Numbered from the stretch's first letter, positions 1 to 7,643 are shown. The stretch: 21,080 nucleotides of DNA from Treponema sp. (GCA_031266255.1 JAISBK010000133.1:1-21080); one strand, 5' to 3'. Translations and numbers: made by a program. Notes: generated by a model from the sequence alone, not told the origin.

Positions 1-19
1 GTTTAGGCGTCTGGGTAGA

Positions 20-37
20 GGGGACAAACCTGTCCCC
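20..37. other. GC-rich hairpin downstream of gltS
   Basis: A perfect 7-bp inverted repeat, GGGGACA/TGTCCCC with an AACC loop, lies 13 bases beyond the gltS stop codon. It has no U-tract on either strand, so it may be a rho-independent terminator of poor quality or an mRNA 3'-end stabilising hairpin. Confidence 0.4.
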
Positions 38-49
38 CCAACCCCCGGC

Positions 50-1333
50 TTACTTAAAAAAGCCGACCATAATGGAGATGACGCTGGCGTTGCTTACGTC
101 TACCAAGAAGGAACCGACAATAGGTACGACGAAAAAGGCCTTTTCAGAATAGCCATATTTGCTGGTGATGGCCTGCATACAGACGAGCGCGTTCGGGGTA
201 GCGCCAAGACCGAACCCGCAGAGACCGCTTGCCATGACCGCGGAATCGTAATTCTTGCCAAAGAGCCGGAACACCAGAAAATAGGCGATGAACAGAATGA
301 GGATTACCTGAACGATCATCATCACCAGCAGGGGGACTGCCAGGTTGATCAGTTGCCAGAGTTGCAGAGAATTGATAGCCATGGTGATGAACAGGGCCAA
401 GGTTATATCCCCAATCATACCGATGGCCTTGGAATCTATGGCGTACTTGCCGGTTTTATCCCCGATGTTACGGATGATGATGGCGATGAGCATCGCTCCC
501 AGGTAGGGAGGCAGGGTAATACCGGCCTTTTTCAGGTAGTTCGTCAGTGCCGAGCCGATACCCGTGGCTACCAGCACCCAGGCAAGGTTCTTCATCAGGT
601 GCGGACCCGATACTTTGTCCTCTTCGTCTTCGGCGGGGGCGGGATCCTGCATGATACTGCCAATCTCTTCCAGCACCGCTTCCTGTTCCACTTCGGTATC
701 CATGAGATTGAGATTTTTCATGGCGTTTGGGGTTTTGATCTTATGAAACTTGATGATCCATTCCCCCAGAGGCCCTCCCACCAGGGAACCCGCGACCATA
801 CCAAAGGTAGCGCAGGCAATACCTGCGCTCAAGGCGCCTTGTATGCCATACTCATCTTCAAACAGGGCACCGAAGGCCCCGGCAGTGCCCAGTCCACCTA
901 TCATCGGGATCGAACCACCAATGATACCCATGAGCGGACTGAGGCCGAAGGTTTTGGCTATGGGGATACCCACGAGGTTTTGTACAGTCGAAACCAGGGT
1001 GGAGACCCCCCAGAAAGCCAGTACCATAAGCCCCCCTTTCAGCACCAGCTTATAGCTGGCGTTCATCCCGACGGTACAAAAGAAGCAGATCATGAAGACC
1101 TGCTGCAGGGTACTGTCAAAGACAAAATGAACGATCCCGTTGGCTTGCAGGATTGCCGCGATAATAGCGATCGGCAAGCCGCCAACAGCCGGCGCTGGAA
1201 TGGAAAAGCGCACTAATACGGGAATTCTTGACCGCATCCAGATACCAAAGTAGTACATGATAGCCCCCAACGCCGCTGCCTGGAGGATGTCAAACTTGAG
1301 CTGTAAAATCCCGTTTACAAAGACCATTTCCAT
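50..1333 (-). CDS. gltS: Sodium/glutamate symporter, GltS family
   Basis: Integral membrane carrier predicted to import glutamate with Na+. The 427-residue product is a little longer than the roughly 400-residue family norm. It is hydrophobic throughout except for an acidic, charged cytoplasmic-type insert around residues 200-250, which separates two inverted halves. Glycine-rich re-entrant motifs are visible: GGSIPMIGGLGTAGAFG in the first half and GLCGFGLGATPNA in the second; the latter matches the GLGATP signature of GltS. I start at the ATG at 1333, behind an AGGTG ribosome site. A GTG four codons further upstream would place the SD inside the gene. The gene is transcribed divergently from a TAXI binding protein at 1564. 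The family assignment is firm; glutamate as the substrate is inferred from the family. Confidence 0.88.
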   Translation of the reverse strand: MEMVFVNGILQLKFDILQAAALGAIMYYFGIWMRSRIPVLVRFSIPAPAVGGLPIAIIAAILQANGIVHFVFDSTLQQVFMICFFCTVGMNASYKLVLKGGLMVLAFWGVSTLVSTVQNLVGIPIAKTFGLSPLMGIIGGSIPMIGGLGTAGAFGALFEDEYGIQGALSAGIACATFGMVAGSLVGGPLGEWIIKFHKIKTPNAMKNLNLMDTEVEQEAVLEEIGSIMQDPAPAEDEEDKVSGPHLMKNLAWVLVATGIGSALTNYLKKAGITLPPYLGAMLIAIIIRNIGDKTGKYAIDSKAIGMIGDITLALFITMAINSLQLWQLINLAVPLLVMMIVQVILILFIAYFLVFRLFGKNYDSAVMASGLCGFGLGATPNALVCMQAITSKYGYSEKAFFVVPIVGSFLVDVSNASVISIMVGFFK

Positions 1334-1390
1334 AAAACACCTCACTTTGTTATAGTCGTATAAATACTAGTATACACCCATTAGCGTATT

Positions 1391-1421
1391 ATTATATAGT
1401 TACTATAATCTTATGTTTCAA
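1391..1421 (-). promoter_or_regulatory. Sigma-70 promoter for gltS
   Basis: On the minus strand TTGAAA (1421-1416) is followed after 17 bp by TATATA (1398-1393), overlapping TATAAT at 1396-1391. Transcription would begin near 1385, about 50 bases before the gltS start. A 10-bp palindrome ATACTAGTAT (1364-1373) lies just downstream in the leader and could be an operator. Confidence 0.6.
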
Positions 1422-1496
1422 ATTCTGCAAAGTAACCATTACGAGATTTTAGAGGCATTTCCAAAAAAACGAGTTTTTGAGCATGGTTCTTTATGT

Positions 1497-1513
1497 AACT
1501 TTATTATAAAGTT
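1497..1513. promoter_or_regulatory. Operator-like dyad abutting the TAXI gene promoter
   Basis: AACTTTA-tta-TAAAGTT is a perfect 7-bp dyad with a 3-nt spacer. It ends on the base directly before the -35 hexamer of the promoter at 1514. Symmetry and position are those of a dimeric regulator site; the regulator is unknown. Confidence 0.45.
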
Positions 1514-1542
1514 TTGAAACAACCTTGATTTCTTACTATAAT
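1514..1542 (+). promoter_or_regulatory. Sigma-70 promoter for the TAXI binding-protein gene
   Basis: TTGAAA (1514-1519), a 17-bp spacer and a consensus TATAAT (1537-1542). The start point should fall near 1549, giving a leader of only about 15 nt that contains the AAGGAG ribosome site at 1551-1556. Confidence 0.75.
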
Positions 1543-1563
1543 TGCTGATAAAGGAGCTTTTGT

Positions 1564-2526
1564 ATGGGAACAATGAGAAAAACCAGTATCGTTCTTGCTC
1601 TTGCTGTTAGTTTGGGCCTATGCGCGGGGTGTGAGAAAAAAGCTCCGCCCCTTACCACCTTGAAGCTGGCAACAGGCGACAGTACCGGGATCTACTATGC
1701 CTACGGGTCTGCCCTGGGCCAGGTCTTTGAAAAACGTCTGGGATTGCAGGTTACGGTCCAGAGTACCGCAGCCGCGGTGGCCAATATTGGCCTTATCCAA
1801 TTGGGAAGCGTTGACTTTGCCTTTGTCCAAAATGACGTGATGACCTATGCATATAATGGGACCAACATTTTCGCTACCGTGGGCGCTCAAAAGGATTTTT
1901 CCGCGGTTGCAGGGCTGTATCCCGAGGTTTGCCACATCGTCGCGGCGGAGGGTATCACCAATATTACCGGTCTAAAGGGCTTACGGGTATCAGTGGGAGA
2001 AGGCGGGAGTGGTACGGCCTTGAATGCCACCCAGATTCTTGAAGCGTACGGGATGTCCTTTGCAGACATTCAGCAGGAGAACCTCAATTTTAGAGACTCT
2101 GCCAAGGCTCTCGCCTCAGGTGAAATCGACGCGTTCTTCTGTACCGCGGGTATACCCACCCCTGTGCTTGTCGATCTTGCCTCATCCACTCGGATACAGC
2201 TTCTTCCAATAGGTGAAGCCCGGAGAAAGCTCTTGCTGTCCGAATACCCCTATTACAAGGTCTATACCATTCCAGGGGGAATCTATCCGGGCCTTGCGGA
2301 GGACGTGAATACCGTGGCGGTACAGGCGACCCTGGTGGTAAACAACAAGATTCAGGCCAGCGACGTGTACAAGGTAACCCAGGCATTATTTGAGGGTCAA
2401 GCGGAAATCACCGCCGCATATCCCAAGGCCGCAGAACTCAGTCTTGAGTCCGCGGTCTTAGGGATACCGGTTCCTTTCCATCCCGGAGCTTTAAAGTATT
2501 ACCGTGAACAAGGGGCGATGAAATAG
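1564..2526 (+). CDS. TAXI family TRAP-type solute-binding lipoprotein
   Basis: Extracytoplasmic solute receptor of the TAXI (TRAP-associated extracytoplasmic immunogenic) family, 320 residues, normal length. A signal peptide with a hydrophobic core (residues 8-19) ends at a relaxed spirochaetal lipobox, with Cys23 as the likely lipidated residue. The mature part opens with LATGDSTGIYYAYGSALGQV, the characteristic ligand-site motif of TAXI proteins; QSTAAAVANIGLIQLG and VGEGGSGTALNA are also typical. AAGGAG seven bases before the ATG at 1564 fixes the start. No TRAP permease (DctQ/DctM or fused) lies nearby; the neighbour is a divergent GltS symporter. Some TAXI proteins (for example Thermus TTHA1157, from memory) bind glutamate/glutamine, so a glutamate role is plausible but unproven. 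Confidence 0.85.
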   Translation: MGTMRKTSIVLALAVSLGLCAGCEKKAPPLTTLKLATGDSTGIYYAYGSALGQVFEKRLGLQVTVQSTAAAVANIGLIQLGSVDFAFVQNDVMTYAYNGTNIFATVGAQKDFSAVAGLYPEVCHIVAAEGITNITGLKGLRVSVGEGGSGTALNATQILEAYGMSFADIQQENLNFRDSAKALASGEIDAFFCTAGIPTPVLVDLASSTRIQLLPIGEARRKLLLSEYPYYKVYTIPGGIYPGLAEDVNTVAVQATLVVNNKIQASDVYKVTQALFEGQAEITAAYPKAAELSLESAVLGIPVPFHPGALKYYREQGAMK

Positions 2527-2567
2527 CATGAAACCATCGTCGATTCGGCATTTTTTTTGATGCACAA

Positions 2568-2586
2568 GGGGGGAGTAAATCCCCCC
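2568..2586. terminator. Hairpin between convergent genes
   Basis: GGGGGGA/TCCCCCC (7 bp) with a 5-nt GTAAA loop sits between the convergent TAXI gene (ends 2526) and the flavoprotein gene (ends 2607). The tails are U-poor on both strands, so efficiency is uncertain. Its position argues for a shared bidirectional terminator. Confidence 0.5.
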
Positions 2587-2606
2587 TCAATTGTTTCTCA
2601 ACCGGA

Positions 2607-4679
2607 CTATACGATATGAGACCGCGCCATGATCCCCGCGGTGGGACAGACCTTCACACATTCGCCGCAGCCGTCACATTGGGTTCCTGCGAGGCTTTGA
2701 CCAAAAGGAACCTGCATACGGGTGGCAAAGCCCCGGTTCTCCAGACCTAAGATGTTCAGGCCTTTCACTTCAGCGCAGGCCCGGACACAGGCTGCACAGT
2801 TGATACACTTACCTGACTGTATCTGAATGTCCTTATGACTTGAGTCCACCTGGAAGCTGCGCCGTGAATCCGCTTCAACCAGCGGGCCAAAGTAGGCTTG
2901 GTCTGCACCGTATTTCGTGGCGTATTCCCGGAGTTTGCAGTCCTTGATCGCGTCGCAGCCGCACTCAAGGCAGCGTTCAGCTTCTTGTTTCACCTCCACG
3001 GGTTTAAAGCCGGTCTCTACTTCCTGTTCAGTGGTCTTCCGCTCATGGTCGGCAATGACCGGCATCTTGATTCGCTCCTGGGGCTTTGCATCCTTGAAGA
3101 GTTCCGCACTCACTTCCTCAAGGGGACCCATCTGGGAGTTGAACAGCTCAGGTTCACCCCTGACTTCCTCAGCTTTGAGATACTGGTCAACCGCTACCGC
3201 GGTCTTGCGGCCATTACCCATAGCCCTGACCGCGATATCCGCGCCGGTCTGACAATCACCGCAGGCAAAGATTCCTGGCCGCTTGGTCTGGAAGGTCTCT
3301 GGATCCGTAACAATCGCTCCGTTGCGGGCCAGTTCAAGACCAAGCTCGTGTGCCAATGCAGGCAGTACCCGTTGACCAATGGCGCCTATCACCGCCGTAG
3401 CGAACACGGTGTATTCAGACCCGGTCTTGGGCTTGGGTGAACCGCGGCCAGAGGCATCTGGATCCCCTAGTTCCATCTTGATCAGGGTGAGCTTTAACCG
3501 GTCGCCATCCTGTTCAATCTTGACCGGTGCGGTGAGGTACTCAAACTGCACCCCTTCGTATTCAGCTTCTTCAATGTCCAGATCATTTGCCGGCATGTCC
3601 TCCCGTCCACGGCGGTAGAGGCAGGTGGCCCTTGCGCCGCCTCGAATCGCCAAACGTACACAATCCATCGCGGTGTTACCTCCGCCCACCACGTATACAT
3701 CACTGCCCAGGGTGGGGGTATGCCCTTCGCCGGATTCGCCTAGGTAGGTGATACCAGCCCACACGCCGGGGAGGTCTTCCCCAGGAACACCGATGGGAGA
3801 CGCTCCCTGGGCGCCGATTGCCAAGATGAGCGCGTCGTAGTCCACGGCAAGTTTCAGGGCAGGAATATCCTTACCGATTTCCACGGAGTACCGCACCTCA
3901 ACCCCCAGTGCTTCAATCGAACCAAACTCGGTGCTGAGGACCTCATCCGGGAGACGATAGTAGGGGATGCCGTAGCGGAGCATACCCCCTGAGGCGTGGT
4001 GTTTCTCAAACACCGTAACTCCATGACCTTGCAAACGTAGGAAATAAGCGGCGGCCATACCCGCAGGACCTGCACCGATGATCGCGACCTTTTTGCCGGT
4101 TGATGCTGCGGGTAGGGGAAGCTGGGGCTTCTTTTTTATTGCCAGCTCGGTATCCGCAATGTGGCGCTTCATATTGCAGATGGCCACCGGTCCTTCCACC
4201 CGATTCCGACGACATGCCTCTTCACAGGGCCGGGGACAGATCCTGCCCAGCGTACCCGGAAAGGGGGCCTTTTCGCGAATCAGTGTTGCGGCCTCAGCTT
4301 CCTTACCTTCCCGAACCAGGGTGAGAAAGCCCTTAATGTCGATGGAGGCGGGACAATTCGTCTGACAGGGCGGGAGACAGTCGCCGCAGTGATCGGATAC
4401 AAGGAGATTGAGACACATCCGCCGGGAAGCATCCACTTCCGGCCCAGATACGGTGATGCGCTGCCCCTGTGCAACCTGAGTCGCACAGGCAGGTACGAGG
4501 TTGCCCCGTCCAGGTTCAACCTTAACCGCGCAGATAAAGCAGCTGGTGTAGGGCTTGAGGTTCCCGGCATGACAGAAGGTGGGAATCTCGAACCCTGCCG
4601 CCGCAGCTGCGTTGAGAATAGTGGTACCCGCTTCAACCTGAAGGGGTCTATCATTAATGGTGATGCTTACCGTAGGCAT
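2607..4679 (-). CDS. NAD(P)-binding iron-sulfur flavoprotein, Stn/NfnB-like (ferredoxin-GltD-ferredoxin fusion)
   Basis: 690-residue redox protein. Residues 1-80 are a plant-type [2Fe-2S] domain (Cys36, 47, 50, 65). A His/Cys cluster site follows (His97, Cys98, 101, 105, then Cys109). Residues about 110-530 are a GltD/NfnB-like pyridine-nucleotide oxidoreductase: further Cys at 148, 152 and 156, FAD loop GAGPAG at 202-207, a second Rossmann motif VVGGGNTAMD, and a C-terminal FAD motif GIFACGDCQTGADIAVRAMG. The C-terminus adds CLECGC and two [4Fe-4S] ferredoxin motifs (CINCAACVRAC and CDGCGECVKVC). It is the last gene of a three-gene operon, 15 bp after the NuoF-like gene, with SD AAGGAAG. This set matches the Sporomusa-type Nfn (StnABC) bifurcating transhydrogenase linking NADPH, NAD+ and ferredoxin. 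The domain calls are secure; the complex identity is inferred. Confidence 0.85.
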   Translation of the reverse strand: MPTVSITINDRPLQVEAGTTILNAAAAAGFEIPTFCHAGNLKPYTSCFICAVKVEPGRGNLVPACATQVAQGQRITVSGPEVDASRRMCLNLLVSDHCGDCLPPCQTNCPASIDIKGFLTLVREGKEAEAATLIREKAPFPGTLGRICPRPCEEACRRNRVEGPVAICNMKRHIADTELAIKKKPQLPLPAASTGKKVAIIGAGPAGMAAAYFLRLQGHGVTVFEKHHASGGMLRYGIPYYRLPDEVLSTEFGSIEALGVEVRYSVEIGKDIPALKLAVDYDALILAIGAQGASPIGVPGEDLPGVWAGITYLGESGEGHTPTLGSDVYVVGGGNTAMDCVRLAIRGGARATCLYRRGREDMPANDLDIEEAEYEGVQFEYLTAPVKIEQDGDRLKLTLIKMELGDPDASGRGSPKPKTGSEYTVFATAVIGAIGQRVLPALAHELGLELARNGAIVTDPETFQTKRPGIFACGDCQTGADIAVRAMGNGRKTAVAVDQYLKAEEVRGEPELFNSQMGPLEEVSAELFKDAKPQERIKMPVIADHERKTTEQEVETGFKPVEVKQEAERCLECGCDAIKDCKLREYATKYGADQAYFGPLVEADSRRSFQVDSSHKDIQIQSGKCINCAACVRACAEVKGLNILGLENRGFATRMQVPFGQSLAGTQCDGCGECVKVCPTAGIMARSHIV

Positions 4680-4694
4680 TTCAGTGCTTCCTTT

Positions 4695-6458
4695 TTAGGC
4701 AACCGCTATGGCCGCGAATTTGCAGGTGTCTTTGCACAGACCGCAGCGCGTACACCCGTATACATCAATGCAGTGAACCTTTTTCTTTTCCCCGGAAATC
4801 GCCTTAACCGGACAGCCCTTCACACATGCACCGCAGCCGGTACAGGCATCCGGGAGAATACGGTACGTGATGAGAGCCTTGCATACCTTGGCAGGGCATT
4901 TTTTCTGGGTGATGTGTTCCTCGTATTCTTCGGGGAAATACTGCAGGGTGGTAAGCACCGGATTCGGCGCGGTCTGCCCAAGGGCGCAGAGGGACCCCTT
5001 CTTGATCGCCTGGGAAAGTTCCTGCAAACGGTCCAGGTCTTGTACTTCCCCTTTGCCTGCGGTGATGCGGTTGAGGATTTCGAGCATCCGTTTAGTTCCA
5101 ATACGGCAGAACGTACATTTGCCGCAGCTTTCACTTTGGACAAAGGTAAGAAAGTACTTGGCCACGTCAACCATACAGGTTTGTTCATCCATGACGATGA
5201 AGCCTCCTGAACCCATGATAGCCCCGGTGCCGGTAATCGACTTCACATCAATGGGGGTGTCAAAGAGGCGCGCCGGGATACAACCCCCGGAGGGGCCGCC
5301 CATCTGTACGGCCTTGAGGGGTAGTCCGGTGGAGGAACCGCCGCCGATGTGCTCGACCAGTTCCCGGATCGTCATACCCACAGGAATCTCCACCAGTCCC
5401 GCCCGTTTCACCTTGCCGGCTAGGGCAAATACCTTGGTGCCTATGGTACCATTGGATTCGTACTGATTAAACGCTTTTGCGCCTTTACTGATAATGTACG
5501 CAACATTTTCAAAGGTCTCCACGTTGTTGATATTGGTAGGAGATTCAAAGAGACCGGATACCGCGGGGAAGGGCGGCTTCAAGGTAGGCATACCACGGCG
5601 CCCCATGATCGACGCCATGAGTGCGGTTTCTTCACCACAGACAAACGCGCCTGCGCCTTCCTTTATTTTGAGATGGAAGGTAAAGTTCTTCCCCAAGATG
5701 GTATCCCCTAGGAAACCTTGCTGCTTCGCCTCTTCAATAGCGATCTTGAGCCGCTTGATGGCCAGGGGGTATTCGGCTCGGCAGTAGATATAACCGCGGT
5801 CAGCACCGGTAGCATAGGCAGCAATCAACATGCCTTCGAGGAGGCCGTGGGGATCCCCTTCAATCGTGGCCCGATCCATGAATGCCCCGGGGTCGCCCTC
5901 GTCCGCATTACAGACCAGGTACTTGTGGCCCCCTAAAGGCCGGGGATTAGCTGCGAAAAGCCCCCACTTGGTTGCGGTGGGGAAAAACGCGCCCCCCCGT
6001 CCTGCCAAGCCGGATTCCTTCACGATGTCGATAACCTGCTGAGGCGTATAGGTATTGAGACACGTTTTGAGGGCCTCGTAGCCGCCAACCGCTCGATAAT
6101 CGTCGATCTTTTCCGGGTTAATCACCCCGCAGTTACGGAGCACGACCTTCACCTGTTTGTCCAGATAGTCCTTGCCTTCCGGGGATTCCCGTATCCGCTG
6201 CTCCTCAGGCAGCTTACCTGCCTGCAAGCCCTGCCAGATCTGATCGGAAAAATCCTCAGTAACATACCCGAAAAGCGTCCTGCCTGTATCCGCAACCACC
6301 TCGATAAGCGGCTCCGCCCAACACATCCCGATACACGAGGTAACCTGAATATCCGCCACCTCCGGGGGAACCGCCTGTTTCAGATGGTCGTATAAAACCT
6401 GCCCTCCCGCTGCAATACCGCAGGAACCAAGACCGACTAACAGTTTAGGCCTTGCCAT
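4695..6458 (-). CDS. NuoF/HydB-like NADH-binding iron-sulfur flavoprotein subunit (Stn-type)
   Basis: 587-residue NuoF-family subunit expected to carry FMN and bind NAD(H). The N-terminal 90 residues are a thioredoxin-like ferredoxin domain, but only Cys13, Cys42 and Cys46 are seen; the usual first ligand is Val8. The core has a modified glycine loop GRGGAFFPTATKW (normally GRGGAGFPTGLKW), then CNADEGDPGAFMDR, and an intact GEETAL plus PPFPA nucleotide site. ESCGKCTFC plus a later LCALGQTAPNP supplies the [4Fe-4S] site of NuoF. Two ferredoxin-type [4Fe-4S] motifs (CTGCGACVKGC, CTRCGLCKDTC) end the protein. The ATG at 6458 overlaps the end of the upstream NuoE-like gene by 14 bases and follows AAGGAG, indicating translational coupling. 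It probably acts with its two operon neighbours in cytoplasmic electron bifurcation. Confidence 0.85.
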   Translation of the reverse strand: MARPKLLVGLGSCGIAAGGQVLYDHLKQAVPPEVADIQVTSCIGMCWAEPLIEVVADTGRTLFGYVTEDFSDQIWQGLQAGKLPEEQRIRESPEGKDYLDKQVKVVLRNCGVINPEKIDDYRAVGGYEALKTCLNTYTPQQVIDIVKESGLAGRGGAFFPTATKWGLFAANPRPLGGHKYLVCNADEGDPGAFMDRATIEGDPHGLLEGMLIAAYATGADRGYIYCRAEYPLAIKRLKIAIEEAKQQGFLGDTILGKNFTFHLKIKEGAGAFVCGEETALMASIMGRRGMPTLKPPFPAVSGLFESPTNINNVETFENVAYIISKGAKAFNQYESNGTIGTKVFALAGKVKRAGLVEIPVGMTIRELVEHIGGGSSTGLPLKAVQMGGPSGGCIPARLFDTPIDVKSITGTGAIMGSGGFIVMDEQTCMVDVAKYFLTFVQSESCGKCTFCRIGTKRMLEILNRITAGKGEVQDLDRLQELSQAIKKGSLCALGQTAPNPVLTTLQYFPEEYEEHITQKKCPAKVCKALITYRILPDACTGCGACVKGCPVKAISGEKKKVHCIDVYGCTRCGLCKDTCKFAAIAVA

Positions 6459-6942
6459 GATGGGACTCCTTCATAAGGTATTCCTTTATGACGGACTTGA
6501 TCTTGGGACCGGAAAGTTTTGCGTAAATCTTGCCTCCGATCATGACCACCGGTGCAAGCGCGCAGCAGCCCAAGCATGCCACCTTTTCAAAGGAAAAGAG
6601 CATATCTTGCGTGGTATCCCCTTCTGCAATGCCCAATTCCTGAGCAATAACCGCTGAAATAACATCTGCTCCCGTAACATGACAGGCTGTTCCGTGACAT
6701 ACCCGGATTAAATACTTCCCCTGGGGTTTGAACCGGAACTGGGAATAGAAGGTCGCCACGCCAAACAAGGTGGAGACCGGAATACCCGTTTCCCCGGAAA
6801 CTGCTTCCACTAAATCCTTGGGAAGATACGAACGTCGTCGTTGCATTTCCTGCAGCAAAGGAATCGCATATTCCGGGGCTGAACCGATTGCCTGCACAAT
6901 CTCCCGGGCTTCTTCTTGTATGTCAGTATTACAACAGACCAT
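6445..6942 (-). CDS. NuoE/HydC-like [2Fe-2S] subunit (Stn-type)
   Basis: 165-residue thioredoxin-fold [2Fe-2S] protein of the NuoE/24-kDa family, normal length. It has an N-terminal helical part containing IPLLQEMQRRRSYLP and the typical GVATFYSQFRFKP. The four cluster ligands lie in VCHGTACH and CLGCCALAP. It is the first gene of the operon and docks to the NuoF-like partner encoded next. The ATG at 6942 directly follows AAGGAGAGGTCT. That ribosome site is complementary to a segment of the upstream leader RNA (see the leader at 6943-7144), so translation of this gene is the likely point of control for the operon. Family certain; complex assignment inferred from the neighbours. Confidence 0.88.
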   Translation of the reverse strand: MVCCNTDIQEEAREIVQAIGSAPEYAIPLLQEMQRRRSYLPKDLVEAVSGETGIPVSTLFGVATFYSQFRFKPQGKYLIRVCHGTACHVTGADVISAVIAQELGIAEGDTTQDMLFSFEKVACLGCCALAPVVMIGGKIYAKLSGPKIKSVIKEYLMKESHHGKA

Positions 6943-7144
6943 AGACCTCTCCTTGCGTGCATACCAGCACGCCTTATGGATAGAACTGAGAAACCAGTTC
7001 TTTTTCCTGACAGATAGATAAAAAAGAGGTCTTGTCTGTATTGAAATAGAAACGCTTTATTGCGTATAGTATCTTTCATACGTTCAAAACCCTGGCAGCA
7101 GCGAAGCTTCTGACAAAAGTACTGTTGCTGGGGTTCCTCTTTTT
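6943..7144 (-). ncRNA. Structured leader RNA, copy 1, upstream of the Stn-like operon
   Basis: Read on the minus strand, the 9-nt arm AAAAAGAGG (7144-7136) pairs with CCTCTTTTT (7029-7021), closing a domain of about 124 nt. Inside are AACCC/GGGTT (7135-7131 with 7092-7088), an adjoining helix GCA-A-CAG/CTG-C-TGC with one mismatch, a helix GTATGAAA/TTTC-A-ATAC with an A bulge, and a small ACGC/GCGT hairpin with an AATAAA loop. A separate hairpin AGAACTG/CAGTTCT (7001-6982) follows. AGACCTCTTTTT (7032-7021) can instead form 12 bp, two of them G-U, with the ribosome site AAGGAGAGGTCT (6954-6943). The same architecture recurs at 10589-10764. Found by eye; no covariance model was run. Confidence 0.7.
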
Positions 7145-7182
7145 ACGAATTACGAATCCTACGATGATCAGGGGTATGGAGT

Positions 7183-7209
7183 ACTATAACACCACGTTGT
7201 ATACATAGT
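7183..7209 (-). promoter_or_regulatory. Putative activator-dependent promoter of the Stn-like operon
   Basis: On the minus strand ACTATGTATA (7209-7200) lies where a -35 element would be. It is followed by TATAGT (7188-7183) as a candidate -10, with no recognisable -35 hexamer. Transcription would start near 7176, just ahead of the structured leader. The 10-mer also occurs in front of the lysR-type gene, so LysR activation is possible. A palindrome CCATATATGG (7237-7246) directly follows the stop codon of the upstream gene, and no terminator separates the two operons, so read-through is also possible. Confidence 0.35.
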
Positions 7210-7246
7210 TTGCATGCTCCTATCGTACTATTTTCCCCATATATGG

Positions 7247-7642
7247 TCAATTATCGCTTACCGGTTCCTCCTGGGGCGTAAGGTGCTCCGCGGGTTTTGT
7301 GGTGTAGGGAGGAACCCCAAGCCATTCCGCCAATTCCCGCAGCCGGTCCGGTACCGGGTTGGCCAATAACAGTTCCAGAATCACCCGGCGGTAGCGCTGT
7401 AGTTCCTCGGTGTTGGTCTTGATGTTCATCCCTGCCCGGGGCGGGGTGGAACAGGCAAACTCCAGGGTTCCGTCCTGGGTTTCTACCATACACATCCGAC
7501 AATTCCCATATACCGGCAATTCCAGATTATTACAGAAGGTGGGCAGTTCGATCCCCAATTTACGGATCAGATCAAGGATACATGCTTCCCCACTAATAGC
7601 CACGGGGATGCCGTCAATGACCATATATTCGGTGTTTTTCAT
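7247..7642 (-). CDS. Small [2Fe-2S] protein equal to the N-terminal domain of HydA/NuoG
   Basis: 131-residue plant-type [2Fe-2S] protein with cluster ligands Cys37, Cys48, Cys51 and Cys64 (FCNNLELPVYGNCRMC and FACSTP). It aligns by eye with the first 90 residues of HydA of trimeric [FeFe] hydrogenases and of NuoG, through the helix RYRRVILELLLANP. There the His-Cys3 cluster motif would follow, but here a short Cys-free tail and a TGA follow instead. The start is the ATG at 7642, preceded by AAGGAGG; longer reading frames upstream overlap the previous gene and lack an SD. The start lies 1 bp after the HydB-like stop, so the genes are coupled. It is either a dedicated electron-transfer subunit or the surviving stub of a lost hydA. 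Fold certain, role uncertain. Confidence 0.8.
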   Translation of the reverse strand: MKNTEYMVIDGIPVAISGEACILDLIRKLGIELPTFCNNLELPVYGNCRMCMVETQDGTLEFACSTPPRAGMNIKTNTEELQRYRRVILELLLANPVPDRLRELAEWLGVPPYTTKPAEHLTPQEEPVSDN

Positions 7643-7643
7643 G

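Noticed and set aside
353..1216. Long plus-strand open frame (287 codons) opposite gltS
   Set aside because: Antisense to a clear membrane transporter; composition is Gly/His/Asp-rich and non-protein-like, with no SD.
4161..5210. 349-codon plus-strand open frame across the junction of two flavoprotein genes
   Set aside because: Lies opposite two well-conserved Fe-S protein genes; its frame is open only because of the high-GC codon pattern of the other strand.
6982..7001. Hairpin followed by T-run on the plus strand as a terminator
   Set aside because: No plus-strand gene ends here; the hairpin makes better sense as part of the minus-strand leader, with a counterpart at 10614-10629.
6943..7144. 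Leader RNA as a known riboswitch (Moco, cobalamin, SAM, TPP)
   Set aside because: The conserved cores remembered for these classes are not present; only short purine-rich similarities were seen.
7310..7320. Third copy of the GAGGAACCCC leader block
   Set aside because: Lies on the plus strand inside the small [2Fe-2S] gene, without any of the other leader blocks; chance occurrence.
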